DNA of 64,000 bases, from the NCBI RefSeq assembly GCF_026155325.1, contig NZ_JAPFPW010000002.1:124001-188000 (forward strand), given 5' to 3'. How positions within the stretch are numbered: the stretch's first letter is position 1; every line of letters starts with the position of its first letter. Below, in pieces: positions 21,841-31,474 of this stretch. Made by a program: the position numbers and the translations under genes. The stretch comes from Desulfobotulus pelophilus (lineage in GTDB: Bacteria > Desulfobacterota > Desulfobacteria > Desulfobacterales > ASO4-4). The notes under the pieces were generated by a model that ran no database searches, was not told where the DNA came from, and saw only the letters and a list, made by a program, of their open reading frames with translations.

Positions 21841-23706
21841 TCAGCTGTCCCGGCGGCGTGGGGTGCCCAGTGAATCCCATCCTCTGACCCTGTAATAGGC
21901 TTGCAGGGCGGTGTGGATATTTTCTTCGTCAAGGGGCGTTTTACCATGGCAGGGAAGGAAAAAACGATGCGGAAAACGGGCTGCATCCGGAGTATCTCCG
22001 TGGCTGAGGTTGAAACGGCGAATGGTATCCCAGCTTGTTGCGGCTGTCATCATGAGTTGTTCGGGGGGTAGGAATATTCCCGTAAAGCTGTTCAGTGCCC
22101 GGGAAAGGAGAGTCGGACCAAGGGAGTTCAGTATGGGCGGACGGATGCAGATACCCAGAGTGTTGAAAAGGGTGATGAGGTCTTCTGACCACCGTACCAT
22201 GAGGGGAAGGTATACCCGGCTCTGTTCAAGATCGAACATGTCTGCCCGTAAGGTTTCAGGGACAATGTCGGCTTTGTGATATTCTTCTTCCGGGAGCAGG
22301 AAGGCCTCCCACAGTCCATCCCCGGTTCTGATGTTTTCTTTGAGGTTTTCAAAAGGATTTCTGCACCGGAGGTGGTCTCCGCCGCGGATGTTGGTAAGCA
22401 TGCCGAAGCTGTAGCTGGACCAGCGTCCTCTGGGGTCAATCATGGGCATTTCAAGTTTTCTGACATGCATGGCGTATTCCGGATACCCGAGGGCAGCCGC
22501 TGCACGGGCCGTTCCATCGGCCAGAATCCGGCCGATTCCCCTGCGCAGGGCCATATCTTCCAGAAGACGGCAGAAGGCATGGACGTCACCCCATGGCAGG
22601 GGATATCCTGTATCCTTCACCGTGAGTTTTTTTTCTTCATAAAGCTGAAAAGCCATGGCTGCACAGGATCCGGCACTGAGCATGTCCATACCGAAGCGCT
22701 GACAAAATTCCGTGGCCCTGAAGCTGTCTGTTGCGGTGAGGCCGCACTGGGCGCAGAAAGTGATGGTCGGGCTGATTTCCAGAGCTTTCAGTGCCTGACC
22801 CGCATAAATCCCTTCCGCAATACGAACCATGTGGCCGCAGGCAATCCAGCAGCTTTCACAGGCCATTCTGGCTGTAACATGGGTTTTGAGAAGGTTTTGT
22901 CCGAATTTTTTTGACCAGTCCGGGATATGGGCACCGGAAAAATTGCGTGTGGGCAGGGCGTTGAACTTTCCATAGGCAGGTGAAGCCCCCAGAGTTCCAT
23001 ATTTTTTGAAAGGATCGTAATACCGTGATGCCCGTATGGCTCTGGTTGCCTCCTGTCGGATTTCATGGAACGAATCTTTGTCATGGGCCCTTACTTTGCC
23101 GGACCCCTTAATCACAACAGCTTTGACATTTTTGGATCCCATGACGGCACCCAGCCCCGTTCGCCCCCAGGCATCGTGACGATGGTTCTGGATGGAGGCA
23201 AAGCGAACCTGATTCTCTCCGGCTGTTCCGATAAGAGCAAGGGATGCCTTTGGATAACGGCCTTCCAGCCAGGTAATGGCTTCCCAGGAATCTTTGCCCC
23301 AGAGTTCATGGGCTGGATGGATACTGACCTCCCGGTCGAGGATGGTGATGTAAACCGGATGGGGTGCACGCTCTCGCAGAATGAGGCTGTCAAATCCCGC
23401 CCGCTTGAGATCACCGCCAAAAAAAAGGCCGGAGTTGGAAGTGCCGAAAAGACCCGTAAGGGGGGAAAGGGCGGAAACTTCGGTCCGGGCTGCGGTGGGA
23501 AAGCCGGAGCCCGTAAGAACTCCTGGTGAAAACACAAGAATGTTATCAGGGGAGAGTGCATCCATGCGACTGGAATGGAGATCCTGATGGAGGGTGGCGG
23601 CGTTGAGCCCCATTCCTCCTAAGCCGGAGGGGGCTTCTTGTTTGGACATGGTTACGTGTATTCTGCCTGAGCCAAGGTAAATATCGAGAATGGCAAGGGG
23701 TTTCAT
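21841..23706 (-). CDS. Aldehyde:ferredoxin oxidoreductase family (tungsten enzyme)
   Basis: A 621-residue member of the AOR family, which oxidises aldehydes to acids (or reduces acids) using a tungsten bis-pterin cofactor and a [4Fe-4S] cluster, exchanging electrons with ferredoxin. The cluster ligands are visible as CESC...C at residues 283, 286 and 290, with a fourth Cys in NTLGICI near the C-terminal third, matching the classic CX2CX3C...C layout. TGAENQVRFASI, GRTGLGAVMGSKNVKAV and SGAHIPDW are also family-typical. The start at 23706 has AGGAAAC before it. The gene lies between a response regulator (55 bp upstream) and a kinase (0 bp downstream), so it appears wired into a signalling operon. 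The substrate is not readable from sequence. Confidence 0.93.
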   Translation of the reverse strand: MKPLAILDIYLGSGRIHVTMSKQEAPSGLGGMGLNAATLHQDLHSSRMDALSPDNILVFSPGVLTGSGFPTAARTEVSALSPLTGLFGTSNSGLFFGGDLKRAGFDSLILRERAPHPVYITILDREVSIHPAHELWGKDSWEAITWLEGRYPKASLALIGTAGENQVRFASIQNHRHDAWGRTGLGAVMGSKNVKAVVIKGSGKVRAHDKDSFHEIRQEATRAIRASRYYDPFKKYGTLGASPAYGKFNALPTRNFSGAHIPDWSKKFGQNLLKTHVTARMACESCWIACGHMVRIAEGIYAGQALKALEISPTITFCAQCGLTATDSFRATEFCQRFGMDMLSAGSCAAMAFQLYEEKKLTVKDTGYPLPWGDVHAFCRLLEDMALRRGIGRILADGTARAAAALGYPEYAMHVRKLEMPMIDPRGRWSSYSFGMLTNIRGGDHLRCRNPFENLKENIRTGDGLWEAFLLPEEEYHKADIVPETLRADMFDLEQSRVYLPLMVRWSEDLITLFNTLGICIRPPILNSLGPTLLSRALNSFTGIFLPPEQLMMTAATSWDTIRRFNLSHGDTPDAARFPHRFFLPCHGKTPLDEENIHTALQAYYRVRGWDSLGTPRRRDS

Positions 23707-23761
23707 TTTGTTTCCTGCCCTTTAGTGAGGTTCCCTGTTGGATGGGATGCCGGTTTCAGGT

Positions 23762-24382
23762 TCAGAAATCTTCTTCCTGAAATTCGGGATAATGGGCTTT
23801 CAGGCAGTCCGGACATATTCCGTGGGAGAACTGTGTGCCGGAGTGCCGGGAGATATAGGCTTCCACCTGATCCCAGTACCCTTTGTCGTTACGGATCTTT
23901 TTGCAGAAGCTGCAGATGGGAAGAATGCCCTGAAGGGCACGGATGTGCTCCATGGCGTTGTTCAGCTCACTGATTCTTGCTTCCAGCCGTTCCTGCAGAT
24001 CCAGTACGCGAAAACCTACCTGGACCCTTGCCCGCAGTTCACCCGGGTCAAAGGGCTTGGTAAGATAGTCATCGGCTCCTGCATCCAGCCCCTGAATAAT
24101 ATCCGCCTTGCTGTCCCGGGTGGTGAGCATGAGTACATAAAAAGGGATGGTCTGTTTAATGCTGCGGATGCGGTGCAGCACATCAATGCCGTTGAGCCTT
24201 GGCATCATCCAGTCCAGAATCAGCATACGCGGACTGTCCGGCTGCTGCAGAATCTGCCATGCGATCTCTCCGTTTTCCGCCATAACAGGAGAATATCCCC
24301 ATTTTGTAAGGGTCAGATCCAGAATGGTGCATGATGTCAGATCGTCTTCGGCCACAAGGATACGCCGGTGCAGGGCTGTCAT
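23762..24382 (-). CDS. Response regulator with C-terminal cysteine motif
   Basis: A 206-residue protein: a receiver domain (about 7-122; VAEDDLTS, MLILDWMMPRLNGIDV, LTKPFDPGEL), then a coiled linker (125-150) and the conserved ICSFCKKIRNDKGYW block (155-170) ending with GICPDCLK (about 190). The four cysteines (CxxC and CxxC) could bind zinc or another metal. This tail is common on PAS and REC proteins of delta-type bacteria, but its function is not known. There is no DNA-binding or enzymatic output domain, so output is probably by protein contact. It overlaps the Hpt gene by 4 bp (ATGA) and is the likely phosphate acceptor. Confidence 0.92.
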   Translation of the reverse strand: MTALHRRILVAEDDLTSCTILDLTLTKWGYSPVMAENGEIAWQILQQPDSPRMLILDWMMPRLNGIDVLHRIRSIKQTIPFYVLMLTTRDSKADIIQGLDAGADDYLTKPFDPGELRARVQVGFRVLDLQERLEARISELNNAMEHIRALQGILPICSFCKKIRNDKGYWDQVEAYISRHSGTQFSHGICPDCLKAHYPEFQEEDF

Positions 24383-24729
24383 GGAATGTCCTTTATGGAA
24401 AAGGCCTGAATCAGGGCCTGTCTGAGTTTTTGGAAAGCAAGATCTATGGCTGGCATGTGGGCCTGAACGGCACCGAGAATTCCCCTGCGCGCGTCTTTTT
24501 CCGCTGCGGTTGCAATGTTTGCCAGTTCATTCCCCTCTACGTTAACGGAGGCCCCTTTGATGCTGTGGATAATCCTGCAGGCCGTATCGGCATCTCCGGA
24601 ATCAAGATGTTTCTGAAGCAGGTCCAGTTGCCTGGGAAGGTCATCTAGAAAAACCTGTACCACTTTGATGGCCAGTTCTTCATCATTCATGAAGCGGGCC
24701 ATCATGGCCTTTTTGTCAAAAACAGGCAT
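24379..24729 (-). CDS. Stand-alone Hpt phosphotransfer protein
   Basis: A 116-residue helical protein with the Hpt signature IIHSIKGAS; the phosphorylated residue would be His55. Hpt proteins carry phosphate from the receiver of a hybrid kinase to a separate response regulator in the cytosol. The gene overlaps the kinase gene upstream by 14 bp and the response regulator downstream by 4 bp. Kinase-REC, Hpt and REC are thus expressed together and make a complete three-part relay on paper. Length is normal for single-domain Hpt proteins. Confidence 0.94.
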   Translation of the reverse strand: MPVFDKKAMMARFMNDEELAIKVVQVFLDDLPRQLDLLQKHLDSGDADTACRIIHSIKGASVNVEGNELANIATAAEKDARRGILGAVQAHMPAIDLAFQKLRQALIQAFSIKDIP

Positions 24730-26731
24730 GGGTGCTGTTTCCTTCCCTGTCCAGAATTTCTCGTACCTTACGGGCCAGCTCCTGAAATGAAAAGGGTTTC
24801 TGGAGAAAATGGATATCTTCTGTTACCAGGCCCTGCTGGCAGAGCATGTTTTTTGTGTATCCTGATACGAAAAGAACGTGAAGGCCCGGAAAGTGTTCCG
24901 TCATGGTTCGGGCCAGCGTTGGCCCGTTCATTTCCGGCATGATCACATCGGTGATGAGCATGGTGAGGGTACCTGCACTGGCCTCGGCCATCCGAAGGGC
25001 ATCTCCGGGAAGGGTGGCGGGGAGCACCGTATAGCCCAGCCGTTCCAGCATGGCCTGATTGAGGGCGAGGAGGGCCGGGTCATCTTCCACAAGGATAAGA
25101 GTCTCTCTGCCGATACGGGTTGCAGGATCAGGGATTTCCCTGTCCGGCTCATGGTATTTTCCCTGATGCGCTGGCAGAAAGATGCTGAAGACGGTTCCTA
25201 CGTCTGTTTCACTGTATACTCTGATGACTCCCTTGTACCGATGGATAATACCATAAACCGTTGCCAGCCCCAGACCCGTACCTTCTCCTTTTTTTTTGGT
25301 GGTGAAAAAGGGCTCAAATACCTGCTCCATTACCTCCCTCGACATGCCGCAGCCGTCGTCGGTGATGCTGATCTGTACATATTCTCCCGAACTCAGGTCC
25401 GGAATTTCGCAGCTTTCCGCAGGGCTGATATGGCTGTTACGGGTTTCGATTATGATGCGGCCTTCCTGTCCGACAGCATCTCTGGCGTTGATGCAGAGAT
25501 TGACCAGAACCTGATCCAGGTGAGAAGGATCCATGCAGAGGGGGCGCAGATTTTCGCCGGGCCTCCAGACAAGCCGGACGTTTTCACCGATCAGGCGCTG
25601 CAGCATGTTCAGCATGTTCTGGATCACAGCATTGACCTGAATGATAGCGGGGCAGGCATCTTCTTCCTTGCGGGCAAACGTCAGCAGCTGCCGGGTCAGC
25701 TCCGTGGCGGAACGGGAAGCCTTCAGAATTTCATCAAGGTCCTGATGGGCAGGATGGGAGGGTTCCAGCAAACCCTGTGCAAATTCCGCATAGCCGGAAA
25801 TGATATTCAGCTTGTTGTTGAAATCATGGGCTACGCCTCCCGCAAGACGGCCTACGGCCTGCATTTTCTGGGAGTGGGACAGTTGGGCCAGAAGTTTTTT
25901 TCGTTCGCTTATGTCATGGAAGAGGGTGACAAAAGTTTCAGACGAAAGGGCATAGGCGGTTACTTCATAGTGTTTGGCCATGGCAGCGCTGAAGGACTCA
26001 AAATGCATGGGAGAATCCCCGGCAAGAACTCTGCCATAACGTTCGATCCATTCCGGTTCCGTATCCGGAAGGATTTCAAGAACCCTTTTGCCGGTAATAC
26101 GCTTTTGGGGCAGCCCTGTGAGTCTTTCAAAGGCCGGATTGACCGTAAGGAAACGGTAGTCCACAGCCTCTCCTTGTTCATTCCGAATGATTTCATGGAG
26201 GGCAAAGCCATAGGGCATGGTGGCAAAAAGGGCGGCATAGCTTTTTTCCGCAGTCCTCTGTGCGGTGATATCTCTTGCCAGGCATAGTACGGTATCCACC
26301 TTGCCGGAAGATCCGTATTCCGGTATCAGCCGCCAGTTAAAAATTCTTTGTCCATAGATACCACGAAAGGGGATTTCTCCTTCCATGGGTTCCCCGGAAA
26401 AAAAAGCTTTTTGCAGAATGTGTTCACAGAATTGACACTCCTCATGGCTGAATCCCAGTTCGCCATGGGTTTTCCCGATATACTCTGCTGCCGCCATGGG
26501 GTATACTTTTTCAATGGCCCGGCTGATGAAAAGATGGCGGAAGTTTTGGTCAAAACGCATGATGATATCAGGAGAGTGCTCAATGATGGCCTTAAGATGT
26601 GCCTTGTCCTGACGCAGGCGAGCCAGGTCGGCATCTTTTTCCGCCAGCGTTTTGCTAAGCCTTGTCATTTCCTCCTCCTGAGACAGGGAAGGTGAGGACT
26701 GGGCGGGTGGATTGGCATCATGAGGCTTCAT
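24716..26731 (-). CDS. Cytoplasmic hybrid kinase (PAS-PAS-HisKA-HATPase-REC)
   Basis: A 671-residue soluble hybrid kinase. An N-terminal coiled coil (about 15-45) is followed by PAS (48-165; HLFISRAIEKV, YIGKTHGELGF), a second PAS (170-280), a HisKA-type region with [14 protein letters not shown] (295-360), HATPase with NLCINARDAV, DDGCGMS and GTGLGLATV (400-520), and a receiver with VEDDPALL and MLITDVIMPEMNG (545-660). It is the first gene of the operon that continues through Hpt, a response regulator, an aldehyde oxidoreductase and another kinase. No membrane span is present, so the signal is intracellular, possibly redox or a small ligand in the PAS pocket. Confidence 0.93.
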   Translation of the reverse strand: MKPHDANPPAQSSPSLSQEEEMTRLSKTLAEKDADLARLRQDKAHLKAIIEHSPDIIMRFDQNFRHLFISRAIEKVYPMAAAEYIGKTHGELGFSHEECQFCEHILQKAFFSGEPMEGEIPFRGIYGQRIFNWRLIPEYGSSGKVDTVLCLARDITAQRTAEKSYAALFATMPYGFALHEIIRNEQGEAVDYRFLTVNPAFERLTGLPQKRITGKRVLEILPDTEPEWIERYGRVLAGDSPMHFESFSAAMAKHYEVTAYALSSETFVTLFHDISERKKLLAQLSHSQKMQAVGRLAGGVAHDFNNKLNIISGYAEFAQGLLEPSHPAHQDLDEILKASRSATELTRQLLTFARKEEDACPAIIQVNAVIQNMLNMLQRLIGENVRLVWRPGENLRPLCMDPSHLDQVLVNLCINARDAVGQEGRIIIETRNSHISPAESCEIPDLSSGEYVQISITDDGCGMSREVMEQVFEPFFTTKKKGEGTGLGLATVYGIIHRYKGVIRVYSETDVGTVFSIFLPAHQGKYHEPDREIPDPATRIGRETLILVEDDPALLALNQAMLERLGYTVLPATLPGDALRMAEASAGTLTMLITDVIMPEMNGPTLARTMTEHFPGLHVLFVSGYTKNMLCQQGLVTEDIHFLQKPFSFQELARKVREILDREGNSTHACF

Positions 26732-26887
26732 GGCAGTGTCTCCCGGAGACGGAAGGGAGGCAGCGGCTTTTTCCTGTGATTATGGAAAAAACCGCTGTGT
26801 CCTGTATGCAGAGGGCTGTGTGAAGAGGATGGCCGAATCGTACCGTAGGCGGCGGGTACCGATGGCAGCTTCCGGTAAGATTTGGAA

Positions 26888-28918
26888 TCAGAAACGGGTA
26901 AAATCCTCATCATCATCCATGGGAATGACCTGTCTGGGATTGATTTCCCTTCCCTTCGGCGTGCCCGGCCTCTGTAGCCCTTTCGGCTGGCTCTGGTGAG
27001 AGGTGGCTTTGGGCCTGGGCAGGGGCGGAGCAGCGTTCATTTCCCTATACCGGTCGGATGCATGGTCCTGATACCGGTTCTTTGTATTTTTCCGGGAAGA
27101 GCCTCCCACCATGGCCATAAGATCCTGCACCATCCCCTTGACCTGTTCAGCCTGTGCATTCATTTCCTCGGCGGCGGATGCCGATTCTTCGGCATTGGCC
27201 GCATTCTGCTGGGTGACCTTATCCATTTCCGCCGTGGCTTTATTGATCTGTTCAATACCCTGTGCCTGTTCCTTGGATGCGGCGGCGATTTCCGCAACGA
27301 GCTGTCCCACCTGAATATTGCGGCTGGCCACTTCCCTGAAAGCTTCATTGGTCCGCGTGACAAGACCTGACCCTTCCTTGACCTTTTTTACCGTGCCTTC
27401 AATGAGTGTGGCTGTGTTTCTGGCCGCCTCCGCTGCCCGCATGGCAAGGTTTCTTACTTCATCCGCCACTACGGCAAAACCGGCACCCGCCTCGCCCGCA
27501 CGGGCTGCCTCCACAGCGGCATTCAGGGCCAGAAGATTGGTCTGGAAGGCTATCTCGTCAATGGTTTTTATGATTTTAAAGGTTTCTTCACTGGCTTTGG
27601 ATATGTCATGCATGGAGCCTGTCAGTTCCTGCATGGACTGGTTGGCCGTTTCCACAACCTGCCGGGTCTGCCCCATGAGGGCGTTGGCTTCTCCGGCATT
27701 GTCCGCATTCTGTTTGATCATGGAAGACATTTCCTCCATGGAGGAAGATGTCTCTTCAATGGAAGCGGCCTGCTCACTGGCTCCTTCGGCAAGGGAAATA
27801 CTGGCAGAAGACACCTGGCCGGAGGCGGAGGAAACCTGATCCGCACCTTCATTCAAACCGGCGATGACACGGCTGAGATTGGCGTTGATACTGCGGGTGA
27901 TGGTAAAGCCGAGCACCAGGGCGAGCAGGACTCCTATCAGGGAGGCAGCAATAACAAGAACCTCAATAAATACAGCCTCATTTTGAGCGCTGCTGGTTTC
28001 CGTCCGGGCCTGTTCACGGTTTATTTCGAGAATCTGGGCAAGAATGCCCAGAGCATCTCTCTCCCTCTGTGCTGTCACGGTAAGCGTTTGATCTTTCATT
28101 TGGTTGAACAGGGCAACGGACTCATCGGCAATGGACTGCATGGCTGCAAAACCGGAAAAAACGGCTCCCATGGCGGGGGAAAGATCATTGTGGAAAAGCT
28201 GGCTGGCAGCCTCTGTTCTTCCCTCATCCACAAGCTGTTTGATGCGTGCCACGGCCTCGTGGAAACGGCGGTGGGGATTTTCCACATCCCGGATGGCTGC
28301 AAGAAGTTTTGGATTTTCGGTGCGAAAAGTCTGAAAAAAACGACCGGCATTGCAGGCGGTGTGGCTGTCTCCCCCATCAAACCGGGCTTGGGGATTCTCC
28401 ATGAGCTCCCGAATCTGGAGGACCACGATGTAGTGATCCTTTGTGAAGGCCTCCAGATTTCTGGAGAGAGCCATGGGGTCACTGACACCATTGGCATCAA
28501 TGGAACGTGACATTTCCATGGTGCGGTCGTTTTCGCGGGCAAGGGCCGTTATGGCCGTACGGAAGTCGTTCCAGAGGCGTTCTTCTTCCGGGGCTTTGGG
28601 AAGGGGGGCATAGGCCTGGGATGCGGTCTGGTAATTCGCTCTGGCTCTTGCAAATCCGTCATACTGGCGCTGGCGCTGATCCTGTGGCAGTCCCGGTATG
28701 GCCAGGGTACGGATGTTGCCCCGTGCCCTCTGAAGATTGCTTTCCATCATCAGCAGGCTGTCAACGGATGGGAGGTAGATGGTGCCGATGTCCGTAATGG
28801 CTTTCTGGCCCCTGTCTGCCCCGTAGAAACCCGCCATACCCACAAAAAGGGTGATAAGGGCAACACCGGTAAAGGCTGTGATAAGTTTTTTACCAATGGT
28901 CCATGAGCGCTGTGTCAT
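26888..28918 (-). CDS. Methyl-accepting chemotaxis protein with CZB-like sensor
   Basis: A 676-residue chemoreceptor. Membrane helices at about 12-32 and 316-340 enclose a helical sensor domain (35-315). The cytoplasmic part (350-600) has the hairpin tip [19 protein letters not shown]. The tail (600-676) is Pro/Gln-rich and ends DEDFTRF, like tethering pentapeptides that recruit CheR. Inside the sensor, H162, C189 (CNAGRF), H216 and H220 (HRRFH) match the chemoreceptor zinc-binding (CZB) pattern, which is normally cytoplasmic. The start has AAGGAGGGATCA before it. Its chemoeffector is unknown; zinc, or something acting on the zinc site such as hypochlorite, is a guess based on known CZB proteins. 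Confidence 0.95.
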   Translation of the reverse strand: MTQRSWTIGKKLITAFTGVALITLFVGMAGFYGADRGQKAITDIGTIYLPSVDSLLMMESNLQRARGNIRTLAIPGLPQDQRQRQYDGFARARANYQTASQAYAPLPKAPEEERLWNDFRTAITALARENDRTMEMSRSIDANGVSDPMALSRNLEAFTKDHYIVVLQIRELMENPQARFDGGDSHTACNAGRFFQTFRTENPKLLAAIRDVENPHRRFHEAVARIKQLVDEGRTEAASQLFHNDLSPAMGAVFSGFAAMQSIADESVALFNQMKDQTLTVTAQRERDALGILAQILEINREQARTETSSAQNEAVFIEVLVIAASLIGVLLALVLGFTITRSINANLSRVIAGLNEGADQVSSASGQVSSASISLAEGASEQAASIEETSSSMEEMSSMIKQNADNAGEANALMGQTRQVVETANQSMQELTGSMHDISKASEETFKIIKTIDEIAFQTNLLALNAAVEAARAGEAGAGFAVVADEVRNLAMRAAEAARNTATLIEGTVKKVKEGSGLVTRTNEAFREVASRNIQVGQLVAEIAAASKEQAQGIEQINKATAEMDKVTQQNAANAEESASAAEEMNAQAEQVKGMVQDLMAMVGGSSRKNTKNRYQDHASDRYREMNAAPPLPRPKATSHQSQPKGLQRPGTPKGREINPRQVIPMDDDEDFTRF

Positions 28919-28995
28919 TGATCCCTCCTTGCGAGCTGAGTAAAAAAAGGAAAAACGCGTGGCTGTATGGGTAACTGTGTTTTTTTGGGGCGAAA

Positions 28996-29015
28996 GCCCT
29001 GCCGGGAGGCAGGGC
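28996..29015 (-). terminator. Hairpin after the dCache chemoreceptor gene
   Basis: A perfect 8-bp GC-rich stem (28996-29003 with 29008-29015) with a 4-nt loop, 10 bp after the chemoreceptor stop codon. On the minus strand only three U residues follow, so termination may be partial or it may be a transcript-stabilising hairpin between the two receptor genes. Confidence 0.4.
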
Positions 29016-29024
29016 GGCGTGGGT

Positions 29025-31028
29025 TTATATTTTGAACTGGTCTACCATGGTTTTCAGGGATTCGGAAAGACGGGAAAGATCCCTTGCGCTTTCATTGACC
29101 TGATTGCCGCGGTTTGTCATCTGGCCCATGGCATGGCTGATACTGGCAATGTCTTTGGTCACTTCGCCAACCACCGTGGCATTCTGGTTGGCATTTTCAT
29201 GGACCAGCTCAATGCCGCGGGAAACCTGAGACACGTTCCCCGCAATTTCACTGGCTGCGGTGGACTGTTCTTCTACGGCGGCGGCAATATTGCCGACCAC
29301 TTCACTGACATCATTGATCACGGTTGTGATTTCACCGACCTCCCGAATGGTGGTGGATGTGGTGCTTTGAATATCTTCAATTTTTTCCCGTATATCCTGG
29401 CTGGCTGCAGCGGTCTGTCGGGCCAGCTCTTTGATCTCATTGGCTACCACGGCAAAGCCTTTGCCCGCTTCGCCCGCCCGGGCGGCTTCTATGGTGGCGT
29501 TCAGTGCCAAAAGATTGACCTGTTCTGATATTTCTGTGATTGTTTCAATGACTTTCCCTATGGCGTCAGCTGCTTTTTTGAGCCTTTCCATATGGCTGGA
29601 CATCCGGGTAGCCTTGCCTGAGGCATCGTCGCTGATCTGTCTGGCCCGGCCGGCATTCTGGGCAATTTCACTGATGGTGGCTGACATTTCCTCTGAGGCG
29701 GTTGCCAGAAGGTTGGTGTTACTGGAAGACTGTTCCAGAGCGGATGCGGACTGGGTCATGTTGGTGGATATTTCCTCAGAAGCGGCGGCTACGGTTTCCG
29801 CACGTCCGGATACATCCTGCACACCCTGCTGCATGTCTTCTGCAATGGAAGACAGCTGAGTAGAGGAGGAGGCCAGTGTATTGACGCCCCCGCCGATATC
29901 CCGGATAATACCTTGGAGTTTTTCCACAAAAACATTGAACCATCGTGCCAGTTCACCCACCTCATCCCGGGAGTTCATCCGCAGGCGCATGGTGAGATCC
30001 CCTTCGCCTTCGGCAATGTCCCGCAGACCAGCCACGGCCGCATTGATGGGGTTCACGATGGAACGGACTAGAAGGCTCACAATGATGCCCACAAGAATCA
30101 GGGAAATGACAATGACGAAAATAACGGCGTTGCGCACATCTCTGGAACTTTCCAGGAATTCAGCATGATCCTGGGTGGCGGACATGAGCCATCCCGTACT
30201 CTTGATGGGGGCAAAGCCCGCCATTTTCCGTACTCCCCGGAACACATACTCATCGGCACCAGCCCGGCCACCCAACATTTCCCGGACAATGTGACTCATT
30301 TCAGGGATGTTGTTGATGTCGGTTTTCAGAATAGTGTCTGGCACGGGATGGGCCAGAACCACCCCTTTTTCATTGAGCATGTAGCCATAACCGGTACGCC
30401 CCAGGGTTCGGGTGGATACGATATTTGTCAGGTATTCCGCGTTGATAACCGTGGCAAAAACACCAAGGAACTCTCCTTTTTCTGAAAGAATGGGAGAGTT
30501 GATGGGCAGCACCAGTTTTTTTGTGGCCTGGGAGTACAGCACATTGCCGATGACGGTTTTTCTGGAGGCAAGGGCTTTTTTGAATTCATCATTTCCCGCT
30601 ATGTTATGCCCGATATATTCCGAGCCATTGGACAGTATACCGGTAAGAAGCTGGCCTGTGGCGTTGGCCACAAAAACTCCCTGATAATTACCTCCCAGTT
30701 TGGGAAACTGAACCGCAAGATTGTCAAAAACACGGAGGGCTTCCGTACGGGAGCCTTCCACGCCTTTTTCCCTGGCCGCACGGGCCAGAGCCCGGATACT
30801 TTCTTCGTGGGCAAAGGCATCGGCCAGCCGGACTTCTGCCATGAGAAGATTGTCCATTAAGGTGGCCAGGTCCTGGGCGATACCCTGAGTGTTTTCCGCA
30901 GCTGTCTGGGTGAGTGCTGTGGTAGAGCGGGTCGTGGCAATGAAACCTACGGCCAGCAGGGGAATCAGGACGGAAAGAAGGCTGGTGCTGAGCAGCCGGA
31001 AACCAATGGAGCGGACATTGACGGCCAT
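29025..31028 (-). CDS. Methyl-accepting chemotaxis protein with dCache sensor
   Basis: A 667-residue chemoreceptor: membrane helix (about 13-31), periplasmic double-Cache sensor (35-300; [48 protein letters not shown]), membrane helix (about 303-325), HAMP (326-380) and a methyl-accepting signalling domain whose tip carries [19 protein letters not shown]. dCache receptors usually bind amino acids, carboxylates or other small metabolites. It has no CheR-tethering tail (it ends MVDQFKI), so it may rely on the neighbouring receptor for adaptation. The start is preceded by AAGGAGTCC. The two receptors lie 106 bp apart in the same direction. Confidence 0.96.
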   Translation of the reverse strand: MAVNVRSIGFRLLSTSLLSVLIPLLAVGFIATTRSTTALTQTAAENTQGIAQDLATLMDNLLMAEVRLADAFAHEESIRALARAAREKGVEGSRTEALRVFDNLAVQFPKLGGNYQGVFVANATGQLLTGILSNGSEYIGHNIAGNDEFKKALASRKTVIGNVLYSQATKKLVLPINSPILSEKGEFLGVFATVINAEYLTNIVSTRTLGRTGYGYMLNEKGVVLAHPVPDTILKTDINNIPEMSHIVREMLGGRAGADEYVFRGVRKMAGFAPIKSTGWLMSATQDHAEFLESSRDVRNAVIFVIVISLILVGIIVSLLVRSIVNPINAAVAGLRDIAEGEGDLTMRLRMNSRDEVGELARWFNVFVEKLQGIIRDIGGGVNTLASSSTQLSSIAEDMQQGVQDVSGRAETVAAASEEISTNMTQSASALEQSSSNTNLLATASEEMSATISEIAQNAGRARQISDDASGKATRMSSHMERLKKAADAIGKVIETITEISEQVNLLALNATIEAARAGEAGKGFAVVANEIKELARQTAAASQDIREKIEDIQSTTSTTIREVGEITTVINDVSEVVGNIAAAVEEQSTAASEIAGNVSQVSRGIELVHENANQNATVVGEVTKDIASISHAMGQMTNRGNQVNESARDLSRLSESLKTMVDQFKI

Positions 31029-31474
31029 GGGCAGGACTCCTTGTTACTGGGGTAAGATGATTGTATGTTCTGGAGGATAGGGAATTACCATAAAAAAGTC
31101 CAATGGGTTTGATGACTTTTTTGAAGGCCGGGCATGCAGGGTAAAAGAGAAAGACCGCAGGTTACCTTGTTACGCAGACCGAAAAGACCTCCGTGTCGCC
31201 AGAGGACATTATGGAAAGAGATAATATCGGATTATTCCCTATTTTTATGAAGAGGTCCAGAGCTTTTGGTCTTTCAGGCCATTCGGAGAGCGTATTTTTT
31301 CATGGAAAAGCAGACTTTTGAGTCCATGAAACGGACATGGGGATATGGGACAGGTCAGGTTAGGGGAGCTATTTTTTTCAGGGTTTGCCGCGGGCTGTCT
31401 TCCAACCTTGTGGTCATGGATGGAGGGCCGGCAGCGGGATTTTCTTGAGCCCGCTGCTTGTACCGGCACCGGCT
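31029..31474. other. Intergenic region upstream of the dCache receptor
   Basis: A 446-bp region between the start of the chemoreceptor gene and the end of the HPP gene, both on the minus strand. The receptor ribosome-binding site is at its left end. A minus-strand TCCGATAT near 31222-31229 vaguely recalls the sigma28 -10 element, but the TAAA partner is at the wrong distance, so no promoter is called. There is no convincing open frame. Confidence 0.5.
31431..31457 (-). terminator. Hairpin after the HPP gene
   Basis: An 8-bp stem GCAGCGGG (31431-31438) with CCCGCTGC (31450-31457) and an 11-nt loop, 18 bp after the HPP stop codon on the minus strand. There is no U-run, so it may only stabilise the 3' end or need Rho. 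Confidence 0.4.

Noticed and set aside
31209-31250. Sigma28 promoter for the chemoreceptor
   Set aside because: The TCCGATAT element is imperfect and the TAAA partner is 12 bp rather than about 15 bp away.
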